Below, in pieces: positions 8,014-16,072 of a stretch of DNA of 64,000 nucleotides. Source of the DNA: Marinarcus sediminis (lineage in GTDB: Bacteria; Campylobacterota; Campylobacteria; Campylobacterales; Arcobacteraceae); contig NZ_CP182357.1 of the NCBI RefSeq assembly GCF_048571275.1, positions 1,054,001 to 1,118,000 of the forward strand, in the 5' to 3' direction. Both the position numbers and the translations under genes were made by a program. The notes under the pieces were generated by a model. That model saw only the letters and a program-made list of their open reading frames with translations. It was not told the origin of the DNA and ran no database searches. Numbering within the stretch: the first letter of the stretch is position 1; each line of letters starts with the position of its first letter.

Positions 8014-8574
8014 TTATTCTTTCCTAAAAAACCAAATCTTTTTTGTGTCATTGGGATAGTGTCGATGACTGGGAATATTATTGACAAAAATGGCGATGAC
8101 AAAGAGTATAAACGCACCGCTTGCTACGGGCACGAGCACGTAGAGAAAACCTAAGTTGTGAATTTGTTCACTTCCAATGACAGCAATAAGTGCAGTTGCT
8201 CCACCTGGTGGGTGTAAGGTGAGAGTCAGTTGCATGACCAAAATGGATGTGGCAACGGCAAAGGCTGAACAAAACCAAATATTTCCACTGAAAAGTTTAA
8301 ATGAAATTACCCCTACAATTGCACTTAAAATATGCCCACCAATTAAATTTCTGGGTTGGGCTAAAGGTGAGTGCACTGCACCGTATATCAAAACAGCACT
8401 GGCTCCAAATGAGCCAATGACCAAACTCAAATCGGTTCCTTTGAATAAATCGTAATGAATAAATGAAATGGTAATAATGCCTAGAAATGAGCCTATCCAC
8501 GACCAAATCAGATTGGCAATCTCCAATTTTTCAGTTGAGGCTCGTTTGAATTGTTCTAAAAATTTTTTCATCAT
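8014..8574 (-). CDS. HPP family integral membrane protein
   Basis: 186 aa with four to five hydrophobic helices. The segment LAQPRNLIGGH is followed by TLTLHPPGGATALIA, which contains the His-Pro-Pro motif that names the HPP family. Some plant and cyanobacterial members transport nitrite, but function is not settled for most bacterial members. Two adjacent ATG codons (8574 and 8571) are possible starts. It stands alone between the ORF6N gene and the divergent hrcA promoter region. Confidence 0.83.
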   Translation of the reverse strand: MMKKFLEQFKRASTEKLEIANLIWSWIGSFLGIITISFIHYDLFKGTDLSLVIGSFGASAVLIYGAVHSPLAQPRNLIGGHILSAIVGVISFKLFSGNIWFCSAFAVATSILVMQLTLTLHPPGGATALIAVIGSEQIHNLGFLYVLVPVASGAFILFVIAIFVNNIPSHRHYPNDTKKIWFFRKE

Positions 8575-8715
8575 TTGCTTCTTTTTTAATTTTCAAATAA
8601 TACATTTTTTTACAAAAATACGTATTGATATAAGTCAATAAAAGAAATAATTGTCGCCATAAATCCCACTAAAACTAAGTTTTAGCACTTTTATAAACAT
8701 ATTGCCAAAAAACAC

Positions 8716-8745
8716 TTGACAAATAAAGACTCAATAAGATATAAT
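8716..8745 (+). promoter_or_regulatory. Sigma70-type promoter of the heat-shock operon
   Basis: TTGACA at 8716-8721 and TATAAT at 8740-8745, separated by 18 nt. The CIRCE operator begins 3 nt after the -10 box and so covers the likely transcription start. Confidence 0.85.
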
Positions 8746-8748
8746 TCT

Positions 8749-8775
8749 TTAGCAGCTTAAGACATTGAGTGCTAA
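8749..8775 (+). promoter_or_regulatory. CIRCE operator (HrcA-binding site), left arm degenerate
   Basis: TTAGCAGCT (8749-8757), a 9-nt spacer, then GAGTGCTAA (8767-8775). The right arm matches the CIRCE consensus exactly; the left arm departs from TTAGCACTC in its last three bases. Position over the transcription start predicts autorepression of hrcA-grpE-dnaK by HrcA. A lone left-arm-like TTAGCACTT also occurs at 8682-8690, upstream of the promoter. Confidence 0.9.
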
Positions 8776-8795
8776 AAATATGAAAATGGTTTAAT

Positions 8796-9587
8796 ATGAA
8801 AAATAAAAAAGAGTTCTTGTTAGAATCAATTATCAAAGCATATATTGAGCACTTAGAACCCATTGGTTCTTCGCAACTCAAATCGATGTATGATATAACG
8901 TATTCACCCGCAACCATCAGAGGATACTTTAAAAAGTTGGGCGATGAGGGATTCTTAGCGCAAGAACACGTCAGCAGTGGTCGAACACCAACGACGGAAG
9001 CTTTGAAACAGTATTGGCTGAGCCGATTAAATTTCAAACTTGATTTTGTCAATATTAAATCACTGGAATATTTAGCAAAAGAAATAGGCTTGACTGTTTT
9101 TATCAAAAATCAAATATCAGATACGTTGCAAAAGATTATCAATGTAGATAATCGTTATATGATATTGGAGTTCTCAACCTTTCCCGTTACGATTAAGTAT
9201 TCGGATGCGCTGTTTCGATTTTTAAATGAAATGACAGGTTTTGAAATCTTTCATATTATGAAAATCGCACGACAAGTGGGCGCGTATGAAGTGTATGAAA
9301 AAATAAACCAAATCATACAAAGTAGAGATTTTGATATATACAATATAAAAGAGTTTTTAAATTTGGCATTGAGATATGACTTTGACGATGCCACGATTAA
9401 CATGTTCTTAAGTGGTAAAATTCTTGATACTTGCAAAGAAGGTTTGTATTTTGAAGAGTTATTTCCTGCTGAGTATATGGGTATTTGTCATAACTGTATT
9501 ATAAGTGGTATTGAGACAAAAATATTTGTAGTTGGAGAGTTATCGAAAGATTACGAATACTTTTTTAATAGAATTACGATTGTATAA
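8796..9587 (+). CDS. hrcA: Heat-inducible transcription repressor HrcA
   Basis: 263 aa, shorter than the roughly 340 aa of Firmicutes HrcA but in the range seen in Campylobacterota. The N-terminus is a winged helix (residues about 5-75): LLESIIKAYIEHLEPIGSSQ, then SPATIRGYFKKLGDEGFL and SSGRTPTTEAL. These are the family's DNA-binding hallmarks. HrcA represses its own operon through CIRCE, and GroEL normally helps it fold. It is the first gene of hrcA-grpE-dnaK, 16 nt ahead of grpE. The ribosome site is weak, which is common for a repressor made in small amounts. Confidence 0.93.
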   Translation: MKNKKEFLLESIIKAYIEHLEPIGSSQLKSMYDITYSPATIRGYFKKLGDEGFLAQEHVSSGRTPTTEALKQYWLSRLNFKLDFVNIKSLEYLAKEIGLTVFIKNQISDTLQKIINVDNRYMILEFSTFPVTIKYSDALFRFLNEMTGFEIFHIMKIARQVGAYEVYEKINQIIQSRDFDIYNIKEFLNLALRYDFDDATINMFLSGKILDTCKEGLYFEELFPAEYMGICHNCIISGIETKIFVVGELSKDYEYFFNRITIV

Positions 9588-9603
9588 ATTTTAGGAGATT
9601 GTT

Positions 9604-10167
9604 TTGAGTAAAGAAATAAAAGATGAAGTAGAAATAGTAGAAGAAGAGCAGAACACTCAAGAGTGTTCTGAACCATCAGGTGAAACGCAAGAAGAGTCTC
9701 TTGAAGATAAAATTGCACAACTGCAAGAGCAATTAAAGCAGAGTGAAGATAAATATTTAAGAGTTCATGCGGATTTTGAAAATATTAAAAAAAGACTTGA
9801 AAAAGAGAAGTATCAAGCCATTGATTACGCAAGTGAAAAGTTTGCAAGAGATTTACTCTCTCCTATTGACACTTTAGAGATGGCATTAGCTGCAGAAGAA
9901 GCTGCTTCAAATCTCAGCAGTGAGGATTTGTTGGCCAAATTAAAAGAGGGTGTGGAGTTAACGATTAAAAACTTTTATACCGCTTTTGAAAAACACAATA
10001 TCACCGTAGTTGAAACGGATGGTGGTTTTGATCCCAATTTCCACAATGCTATTATGCAAGTGGACAGCGAAGAGAAAGAAAGTGGAGAGATTGTACAAGT
10101 GATGCAAAAAGGGTATATGTTAAAAGACAGACTCTTAAGACCAGCAATGGTGAGCATTGCAAATTAG
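9604..10167 (+). CDS. grpE: Nucleotide exchange factor GrpE
   Basis: 187 aa. An acidic N-terminus is followed by a long coiled coil (about residues 32-75, with YLRVHADFENIKKRLEKEK) and the C-terminal beta-domain ending MLKDRLLRPAMVSIAN, the GrpE signature. It releases ADP from DnaK. The start is TTG at 9604, supported by AGGAG at 9593-9597 with a 6-nt spacing. Middle gene of the heat-shock operon. Confidence 0.95.
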   Translation: MSKEIKDEVEIVEEEQNTQECSEPSGETQEESLEDKIAQLQEQLKQSEDKYLRVHADFENIKKRLEKEKYQAIDYASEKFARDLLSPIDTLEMALAAEEAASNLSSEDLLAKLKEGVELTIKNFYTAFEKHNITVVETDGGFDPNFHNAIMQVDSEEKESGEIVQVMQKGYMLKDRLLRPAMVSIAN

Positions 10168-10186
10168 TCTAAAATCTGACTAATTT
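10161..10186 (+). other. Hairpin between grpE and dnaK
   Basis: AAATTAGTC (10161-10169) and GACTAATTT (10178-10186) form a perfect 9-bp stem with an 8-nt loop that begins inside the grpE stop codon. No strong T-run follows, so it is more likely a processing or partial-attenuation site than a full terminator. It could help set the dnaK:grpE ratio. Confidence 0.45.
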
Positions 10187-10256
10187 TAGGTTTTGACCGC
10201 GATGTCGCTAAACTATTTGAGTAAATTAAAAAATTGATAAAACATAAGGATATAAA

Positions 10257-12140
10257 ATGAGCAAAGTAATAGGAATTGACTTAGGAACAACAAACTCTTG
10301 TATGGCAGTATACGAAGGTGGGGAGGCAAAAATTATTCCCAATAAAGAGGGAAAAAATACAACACCATCGATTGTTGCTTTTACAGACAAAGGTGAAGTA
10401 CTTGTAGGAGACCCTGCAAAAAGACAAGCCATTACCAACCCAGAAAAAACAATCTATTCTATTAAAAGAATTATGGGTTTAATGATGGATGAAAAAAATG
10501 CCCAAGAAGCACAATCAAAAGTTGGGTATAAAATTGTCAACAGAAATGGTGCAGCAGCTGTTGAAATCGGTGGAAAAGTTTATACTCCACAAGAAATTTC
10601 TGCGAAAATTTTAGGGAAATTAAAAACCGATGCAGAAGAGTATTTAGGAACATCTGTAACCGATGCGGTTATTACTGTACCTGCATACTTCAATGATGCA
10701 CAAAGAAAAGCAACTCAAGAAGCAGGTACGATTGCGGGACTTAATGTATTAAGAATCATCAATGAGCCAACGGCTGCATCATTAGCGTATGGACTTGATA
10801 AAAAAGGTGAAGAAAAAGTCCTTGTTTACGATTTAGGTGGAGGAACATTTGACGTTACTGTACTTGAAATTGGTGATGGTACATTTGAAGTACTTTCAAC
10901 GGATGGAAATGCCTTTTTAGGTGGAGATGACTTTGATAACGCTATCATTGATTGGTTGGCAAAAGAGTTCAAAGATGAAAACGGTTTTGACATCAAAAAC
11001 GATAAAATGGCATTACAAAGATTAAAAGATGCGGCTGAAAATGCTAAAAAAGAGCTTTCATCTGCGGAATCAACAGAAATCAACTTACCGTTTATCTCTA
11101 TGGGAAATGCAGGACCAGTTCACTTGGTTAAATCATTAACACGAGCAAAATTTGAGTCTATGACAGAAAAATTAATTTCTGAAACATTAGAGCACATTAA
11201 AACAGCACTTAAAGATGCAGGATTAAGCAAAGATGAAATCCAAGAAGTGATTATGGTTGGGGGATCAACACGATTACCAAAAGCCAATAAAGTGGTAAAA
11301 GAGTTTTTCGGAAAAGAGTTAAACAAAGGGGTAAACCCAGATGAAGTTGTAGCTGCGGGTGCTGCTGTTCAAGCGGGAGTTTTAAAAGGGGATGTAAAAG
11401 ATGTTCTTTTACTTGACGTTACACCACTCTCACTTGGAATTGAAACTTTAGGTGGAGTATTAACAAAACTCATTGAAAAAGGAACAACGATTCCTGTTAA
11501 AAAATCTCAAGTCTTCTCAACAGCAGAAGACAATCAACCTGCGGTTTCTATTCACGTAGGACAAGGGGAACGAGAGTTTGCAAAAGACAATAAATCTTTA
11601 GGTATGTTTGAACTTTCTGATATTCCAGCAGCTCCAAGAGGTGTTCCTCAAATCGAAGTAACATTTGATATTGATGCCAATGGGGTATTAAATGTAAGTG
11701 CAAAAGATAAAGGGACAGGAAAAGAGAACAAAATTACAATTTCAGGTTCATCTGGTTTAAGTGATGAAGAGATTGAAAAAATGGTTCAAGAAGCAGAAGC
11801 CAATAAAGAGGTCGATGCGAAGAAAAAAGCTGTGATTGAAGTAAGAAATCAAGCCGATGCACTTTTACACTCAACTAAAAAAACATTAGAAGAGAATGAA
11901 AATGCCGTAAGTGAAGAAGAAAAACAAGCCATTATTGATGCTGCGGCTGCACTTGAAGAGGTATTGAAAAACGAAAATGCTTCAAAAGAAGAGATTGAAG
12001 ATAAAGTAAAAACATTAACTGAAAAATCACACAAATTAGCAGAAGCTATGTATAAAAAAGAGGGTGACACTGCTGGTGCACAACCAAATGCCAAAGCTAA
12101 AAAAGATGACGACGACGTTATCGACGCGGAAGTAGAGTAA
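10257..12140 (+). CDS. dnaK: Molecular chaperone DnaK (Hsp70)
   Basis: 627 aa, full length. The ATPase domain opens with GIDLGTTNSCMAV and has the phosphate-2 motif VYDLGGGTFDVTV and an adenosine motif near IMVGGSTRLPKA. The substrate-binding domain follows (LLLDVTPLSLGIETLGG), then a helical lid and a C-terminus rich in Asp (DDDDVIDAEVE) as in other proteobacterial DnaK. Good ribosome site (AAGGA, about 7 nt upstream). No dnaJ follows; a strong terminator ends the operon, so dnaJ must lie elsewhere. Confidence 0.98.
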   Translation: MSKVIGIDLGTTNSCMAVYEGGEAKIIPNKEGKNTTPSIVAFTDKGEVLVGDPAKRQAITNPEKTIYSIKRIMGLMMDEKNAQEAQSKVGYKIVNRNGAAAVEIGGKVYTPQEISAKILGKLKTDAEEYLGTSVTDAVITVPAYFNDAQRKATQEAGTIAGLNVLRIINEPTAASLAYGLDKKGEEKVLVYDLGGGTFDVTVLEIGDGTFEVLSTDGNAFLGGDDFDNAIIDWLAKEFKDENGFDIKNDKMALQRLKDAAENAKKELSSAESTEINLPFISMGNAGPVHLVKSLTRAKFESMTEKLISETLEHIKTALKDAGLSKDEIQEVIMVGGSTRLPKANKVVKEFFGKELNKGVNPDEVVAAGAAVQAGVLKGDVKDVLLLDVTPLSLGIETLGGVLTKLIEKGTTIPVKKSQVFSTAEDNQPAVSIHVGQGEREFAKDNKSLGMFELSDIPAAPRGVPQIEVTFDIDANGVLNVSAKDKGTGKENKITISGSSGLSDEEIEKMVQEAEANKEVDAKKKAVIEVRNQADALLHSTKKTLEENENAVSEEEKQAIIDAAAALEEVLKNENASKEEIEDKVKTLTEKSHKLAEAMYKKEGDTAGAQPNAKAKKDDDDVIDAEVE

Positions 12141-12151
12141 TTTTATTTCAT

Positions 12152-12180
12152 AAAAAGGCAAAGGAGACTTTGCCTTTTTT
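12152..12180 (+). terminator. Rho-independent terminator of hrcA-grpE-dnaK
   Basis: Perfect 12-bp stem AAAAAGGCAAAG (12152-12163), loop GAGA, CTTTGCCTTTTT (12168-12179), with a T-run downstream. Positioned 12 nt after the dnaK stop. Confidence 0.93.
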
Positions 12181-12195
12181 AATAAAATAGTTTTT

Positions 12196-12477
12196 ATGCA
12201 AACCATTGTTTTACTGCTCATTCTTTTTTTAATTGCTCTGTTTGCAGCACCTTTATATTTAAAAGAGAAAAAATCAAAATCCCAAAAACTTCAAAATGGC
12301 ATTTGTCCTTCATGCGGTGCCAAACCCACGCTTTTTTTTGATAAAGAGCGTTCAACTACCTTTAGCGTGAATCCCATTGAATCTCATATTTTGCAAAAGA
12401 GTTGTTGTTCGGGTGTAAATGAAATCGAGTATGTTTGCAAAAAGTGCGGACATAAAGAGGTTCATTCACTGCACTGA
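12196..12477 (+). CDS. Small membrane-anchored zinc-ribbon protein
   Basis: 93 aa. Residues about 3-22 form one hydrophobic helix followed by a Lys-rich stop-transfer segment, so the rest probably faces the cytoplasm. That part has CPSC (37-40), a Cys-Cys pair and CKKC near the C-terminus, consistent with one or two zinc ribbons. I do not recognise a named family. It sits alone between the dnaK terminator and mltA. Confidence 0.6.
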   Translation: MQTIVLLLILFLIALFAAPLYLKEKKSKSQKLQNGICPSCGAKPTLFFDKERSTTFSVNPIESHILQKSCCSGVNEIEYVCKKCGHKEVHSLH

Positions 12478-12541
12478 TTAGATTGTTTGGTAAATGTAGG
12501 CTTAATAATTAAATGTTAAAATATCACTTCAAAGGATATCA

Positions 12542-13630
12542 ATGAAAAAAATATATTTTTACACCAGTTTAATGGTATCAATTTTTATAATGAGTGGATG
12601 CAGTCCCAAATATACAAATATTGAACACTCAAAAGCCAATTTAGAAGAGGTGAGTTGGGATGAACTTGATGGTTTTGAAAAAGACAATTTGAATGTTGCT
12701 TTTGAGGTTTTTAAGCAAGGTTGTGAAAAGTCAAAAAGAAAAGCCATTTTAAAACGCGTTTGTGTCAAAGCCAACACTGCGCAATCGCCAAAAGATTTTT
12801 TTTATGACAATTTTACTCCGTATAAACTCTATGATGATCAAGACAGTGACGAAGGTTTAATTACTGGTTATTACGAACCTTTGCTTTATGGAAGCAGAAC
12901 CCAAAGTAAAAAGTATCCTTACCCTGTTTACAGAGAGCCCAAAGATTTAATCAGTGTCAATTTAAATTCTCTCTATCCTGAACTTAAAAAATATCGACTT
13001 CGAGGTAAAATTGTCAATCAAAAATTGGTACCTTATGACCCAAGAGAGAAAATCAAAGAGAATGAAAACTTAGAAGCCATTTGTTATGTGGATGATAAAA
13101 TCAATCTCTATTTTTTACAAATTCAAGGGTCGGGTAAAATTCAACTTGATACTGGAGAGATTATTAATGTAGGGTATGCCAACCAAAATGGTCATGCGTA
13201 TAGCTCTGTGGGAAAATATATGATTGAACACGGTTTAATCACCAAAAGCGAAGGTTCACTGCAAGGCATGAGAAAATGGTTTAAAAACAATCCCGATAAA
13301 ATCGATGAGGTTTTAAATCACAATGACAGTTACATCTTTTTTAATGAGACGCAACACGATGCCATTGGAAGTTTAGGGGTTCCTTTAGTAGCAAAAAGAA
13401 ACTTAGCCGTAGACAGACGATATATTCCCTTAGGATTGCCGGTATTTATTCAAACAACCAATCCACTCACACGCGAAAATATCAATCAACTTATGGTTGC
13501 AGCAGACACCGGTGGTGCCATTAAGGGAAAAATCAGAGCCGACTTTTTTTGGGGATATGGTCATAAAGCTGAAGAGACAGCGGGAAGAATGAAAGAGATA
13601 GGAAAGCTTTTTATTTTATTGCCCAACTAA
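12542..13630 (+). CDS. mltA: Membrane-bound lytic murein transglycosylase A
   Basis: 362 aa. The signal peptide ends in a lipobox (Met-Ser-Gly-Cys, Cys20), so this is an outer-membrane-directed lipoprotein. The MltA domain shows GLITGYYEPLLYGS and the 3D domain shows VAADTGGAIKGKIRADFFWG, containing the conserved catalytic-type aspartate. It cleaves peptidoglycan between MurNAc and GlcNAc to give 1,6-anhydro products. A start-proximal AAAGGA supports the ATG at 12542. Its last codons lie inside the palindromic terminator shared with the convergent small gene. Confidence 0.93.
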   Translation: MKKIYFYTSLMVSIFIMSGCSPKYTNIEHSKANLEEVSWDELDGFEKDNLNVAFEVFKQGCEKSKRKAILKRVCVKANTAQSPKDFFYDNFTPYKLYDDQDSDEGLITGYYEPLLYGSRTQSKKYPYPVYREPKDLISVNLNSLYPELKKYRLRGKIVNQKLVPYDPREKIKENENLEAICYVDDKINLYFLQIQGSGKIQLDTGEIINVGYANQNGHAYSSVGKYMIEHGLITKSEGSLQGMRKWFKNNPDKIDEVLNHNDSYIFFNETQHDAIGSLGVPLVAKRNLAVDRRYIPLGLPVFIQTTNPLTRENINQLMVAADTGGAIKGKIRADFFWGYGHKAEETAGRMKEIGKLFILLPN

Positions 13631-13658
13631 TATACAGCCAAAGGCTGTATATTAGTTG
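13624..13658. terminator. Perfect 16-bp palindromic terminator shared by convergent genes
   Basis: CAACTAATATACAGCC (13624-13639), loop AAA, GGCTGTATATTAGTTG (13643-13658). The stem includes the Asn-stop codons of both mltA (plus) and the small Cys-rich gene (minus), so both proteins end in Asn because of the same palindrome. Confidence 0.8.
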
Positions 13659-13891
13659 CAGTGACCGCCACCACAGCAACCGCTGTGAGCTTCTTGTTTA
13701 AATGAGATAACAAAGTTGTTATTCTCTTCTATGAGTTCAAAACCGTGTTTTCCACAAAATTCTTCGTTCATAATATCTTTCATTTCGACCGCTTTTAAAA
13801 GCGCTTCATCTTTTGAAGGCAGAGATACATTATTGGTTAAATCACTTCTTTTGAAACATCCGCACTCTTGTGCTACTAAAATTTTATGCAT
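13652..13891 (-). CDS. Conserved small Cys/His-rich hypothetical protein
   Basis: 79 aa with an N-terminal CGCF (10-13), a middle Cys near residue 46, and a metal-binding tail His-Ser-Gly-Cys-Cys-Gly-Gly-Gly-His-Cys-Asn. I recall similar short proteins in other Campylobacterota but no assigned function. The tail suggests metal binding (Cu, Zn or Fe-S related), which is inference only. It is convergent with mltA. Confidence 0.65.
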   Translation of the reverse strand: MHKILVAQECGCFKRSDLTNNVSLPSKDEALLKAVEMKDIMNEEFCGKHGFELIEENNNFVISFKQEAHSGCCGGGHCN

Positions 13892-14030
13892 TGTAAATCC
13901 TTTTATATATGTTGTAATAATGGAAGATTATCTAATTAAGATAATTCTTGTCTTATTTTATAGAGTTAAATAGTAATTTTAAAAATCAAGTCATTTTTGG
14001 ATAGAATACATTTTTAATAAAAGGAAGAGA

Positions 14031-14843
14031 ATGCATATTACAAATATCATTTCACACTGTTTCGGCAAGTTTGCAAAAAAAGAGTTTCCCTCATTTTTTC
14101 AAAACATTATCAATAAGGGATATGTCTATTTTTTAGGGCTTGATATGAGCGAGTTTAAAGCACCGCAAGAGTATACATCACTCAATAATCTTTTTACAAG
14201 AGAGTTATTACAAAGCAGAACCATCGATGAATCTGCCGATAATTTTATCTCACCTGCGGACAGTTTTGTCACTCAATGCGGAGAAGCCGCACAAGATACG
14301 GTTTTACAAATTAAAGGGATGCCTTATAGCATTGAAGAGCTTTTAACCTACCATGTTTCACAAGACAATCAAGCTCGAATGCAAGATGGTTCATACATGA
14401 ACTTTTATCTCTCTCCTAAAGATTATCACCGATACCATGCTCCATGTGATTGTACAATCACTAAACTTATTCATGTTCCAGGAAAACTTTATCCTGTAAA
14501 TTTCAGATATTTAAAGAAAGAGCTTGGGCTATTTGTCCAAAATGAGAGAGTGATTTTAGAGTGTATGACTGCAAATAACAAACTTTTTTATATGATTTTT
14601 GTGGGAGCACTCAATGTCGGGCAAATGGTTTTTGAATTTGAACCCAGTGTTGAAACTAACACAGATACATCTGAAATGAAACTCATCTGTTATGAACATT
14701 TAGAGGTGAAAAAAGGGGACTGTTTGGGGTACTTTAAAATGGGCTCTACGGTGGTGATGCTTTGGGAAAAAAATAGCGTTAATTTAAATGATTTAACAAA
14801 TCAAAAGGTTAGTTTCGGAACAATAGTAGCAAATAACTTATAA
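14031..14843 (+). CDS. psd: Phosphatidylserine decarboxylase proenzyme
   Basis: 270 aa. Converts phosphatidylserine to phosphatidylethanolamine at the inner membrane. Evidence includes FISPADSFVTQCGE, the YHRYHAPCDCTI block, and a C-terminal self-cleavage site Met-Gly-Ser-Thr with Ser239 as the expected pyruvoyl precursor (most bacteria have Leu-Gly-Ser-Thr). AAGGAAGAGA just before the ATG at 14031 is a strong ribosome site. A small conserved gene follows 9 nt later. Confidence 0.94.
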   Translation: MHITNIISHCFGKFAKKEFPSFFQNIINKGYVYFLGLDMSEFKAPQEYTSLNNLFTRELLQSRTIDESADNFISPADSFVTQCGEAAQDTVLQIKGMPYSIEELLTYHVSQDNQARMQDGSYMNFYLSPKDYHRYHAPCDCTITKLIHVPGKLYPVNFRYLKKELGLFVQNERVILECMTANNKLFYMIFVGALNVGQMVFEFEPSVETNTDTSEMKLICYEHLEVKKGDCLGYFKMGSTVVMLWEKNSVNLNDLTNQKVSFGTIVANNL

Positions 14844-14852
14844 GGATTTACG

Positions 14853-15074
14853 ATGTCACAAATAACGCAATTAGCAAAAATTCCATTAGCTGGAACAAAA
14901 AAAGGTGTGATTTCAATTACCAATGTAACTGAACCTTATGGTGCTGGAACACCTGATGTACTGAGCATTGGTATTGCACTCAATGGTGAAAATGTGGAGT
15001 GGAAATCTCATATCCCTTATGAAAATATTGATGAACTGGTTAAAGTTCTGCAAGAAGCAAAAGCAAACAAATAG
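14853..15074 (+). CDS. Conserved small hypothetical protein
   Basis: 73 aa, soluble, no membrane segment or cysteines. It starts 9 nt after psd with AAGGA upstream, so it is translated from the same transcript. The sequence (GTKKGVISITNVTEPYGAG, then LNGENVEWKSHIPYENIDEL) looks like a compact beta-sheet domain. I recognise no family. Linkage to psd may be only transcriptional. Confidence 0.65.
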   Translation: MSQITQLAKIPLAGTKKGVISITNVTEPYGAGTPDVLSIGIALNGENVEWKSHIPYENIDELVKVLQEAKANK

Positions 15075-15078
15075 ATAA

Positions 15079-15097
15079 ATGAGGGAACTTCCCTCAT
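15079..15097. terminator. Short convergent hairpin (weak terminator)
   Basis: ATGAGGGAA / TTCCCTCAT form a 9-bp inverted repeat with almost no loop in its fully paired form (a real loop would use the inner A/T pairs). It lies between the convergent psd unit and the rhodanese gene. No long T-run. Confidence 0.4.
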
Positions 15098-15098
15098 C

Positions 15099-15455
15099 TT
15101 ATGGTGATACCACTTCTCTTTGCTCAAAAATCCATTGAGCAATTCCTCCTTTTAGATGATAAACATTGGTATAGTGCAATTGATTGATTAAATATGTTCC
15201 AACATCTCGTGTTCTGTTTGCATGGGCACAAATCAACACAAAGGGTTGATCTTTTGTTGTGACAAGTTGTTCAAAATCATGCAACCATTTTTCCAAATCA
15301 TAGTTTCCAAATTCATCAAAAAAAGTGAGTTTGAAAGAGCCTTTAATGATACCTGTTGTGTTAAACTCGGTCTCTCTTCGTATATCAATCAATGGAGTAT
15401 CTTTAGGCAAATCAAAGAGTTTGGAACAAGGCAAGTCTGTGAGTTGTGTTGACAT
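15099..15455 (-). CDS. Rhodanese-like protein, cytoplasmic, active-site Cys present
   Basis: 118 aa, single rhodanese domain with no signal peptide. PLIDIRRETEFNTTGIIKGS is the typical first half (CH2A-like). The active-site loop is CAHANR (Cys76 to Arg81), a six-residue loop suited to sulfurtransferase activity, and HLKGGIAQW is the C-terminal signature. Divergent from a second rhodanese-like gene that is closely similar along its length but lacks the Cys, which suggests an old duplication. Confidence 0.87.
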   Translation of the reverse strand: MSTQLTDLPCSKLFDLPKDTPLIDIRRETEFNTTGIIKGSFKLTFFDEFGNYDLEKWLHDFEQLVTTKDQPFVLICAHANRTRDVGTYLINQLHYTNVYHLKGGIAQWIFEQREVVSP

Positions 15456-15595
15456 TGTAAAATCCTTTTAATGGTACAGTTTATTATAATACAAAAAGAA
15501 AATTTAACTTAACTTTTATGCAGAATTTAACCTTTAATAAAAAGTTTAAATTTTTAGACTATAATAAGATAAAGTGATAATATCAGGAGCACAAT

Positions 15596-16003
15596 ATGAA
15601 AAAGTTTCTCTCTGTTTTATGTTTTACTGCCCTTTTTTCTACCACATTGTTTGCGGAATTTAAAGCTTACAATGTGCAAGAACTTCAAGAATCCATCAAC
15701 GCAGGTATTAAGGTTATTGATATTAGAGATGCTAAACAGTGGGAAGAAACAGGTACTATTCCTACTTCGTATACCATTACGTTTTCTGATAAAAATGATA
15801 CATTAGCCGTTAAAAAATGGATGTACAAATTCAACAGAATTGTAAAAAACAAACAACAACCTTTTGTTTTGGTTTCTCAAGACAGCGCAAAGAGTGAAGA
15901 TGTTGGAAAATTTTTAAATAAAACGTATGGATATAAAAATATCTATTATTTAAAAGGTGGCATCAGCAGTTGGACAAATGATAAAAAAACTGTTGTAAAA
16001 TAA
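15596..16003 (+). CDS. Periplasmic rhodanese-like protein lacking the catalytic Cys
   Basis: 135 aa. Signal peptide at 1-20 (ends Leu-Phe-Ala), then one rhodanese domain (VIDIRDAKQWEETGTI; YYLKGGISSW). In the active-site loop the cysteine is replaced by Ser94 (VLVSQDSAKSED), so ordinary sulfurtransferase chemistry is not expected; a binding or regulatory role is possible. TATAAT occurs at 15560-15565. It lies just upstream of dsbD and may work in the same periplasmic compartment. Confidence 0.83.
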   Translation: MKKFLSVLCFTALFSTTLFAEFKAYNVQELQESINAGIKVIDIRDAKQWEETGTIPTSYTITFSDKNDTLAVKKWMYKFNRIVKNKQQPFVLVSQDSAKSEDVGKFLNKTYGYKNIYYLKGGISSWTNDKKTVVK

Positions 16004-16072
16004 CTTTTTTATCATAACTACATAACAGTAGGGTATAATCACAAAAAATTTAGAAAATTAAGGTATTAACGA

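Noticed and set aside
8669..8685. Short palindrome CTAAAACTAAGTTTTAG as an operator
   Set aside because: Eight-bp arms of low complexity in AT-rich DNA are expected by chance; no regulator match is recognised.
8675..9106. 143-codon minus-strand frame over the hrcA promoter
   Set aside because: It overlaps the heat-shock promoter, CIRCE and the start of hrcA and shows no domain; a shadow frame.
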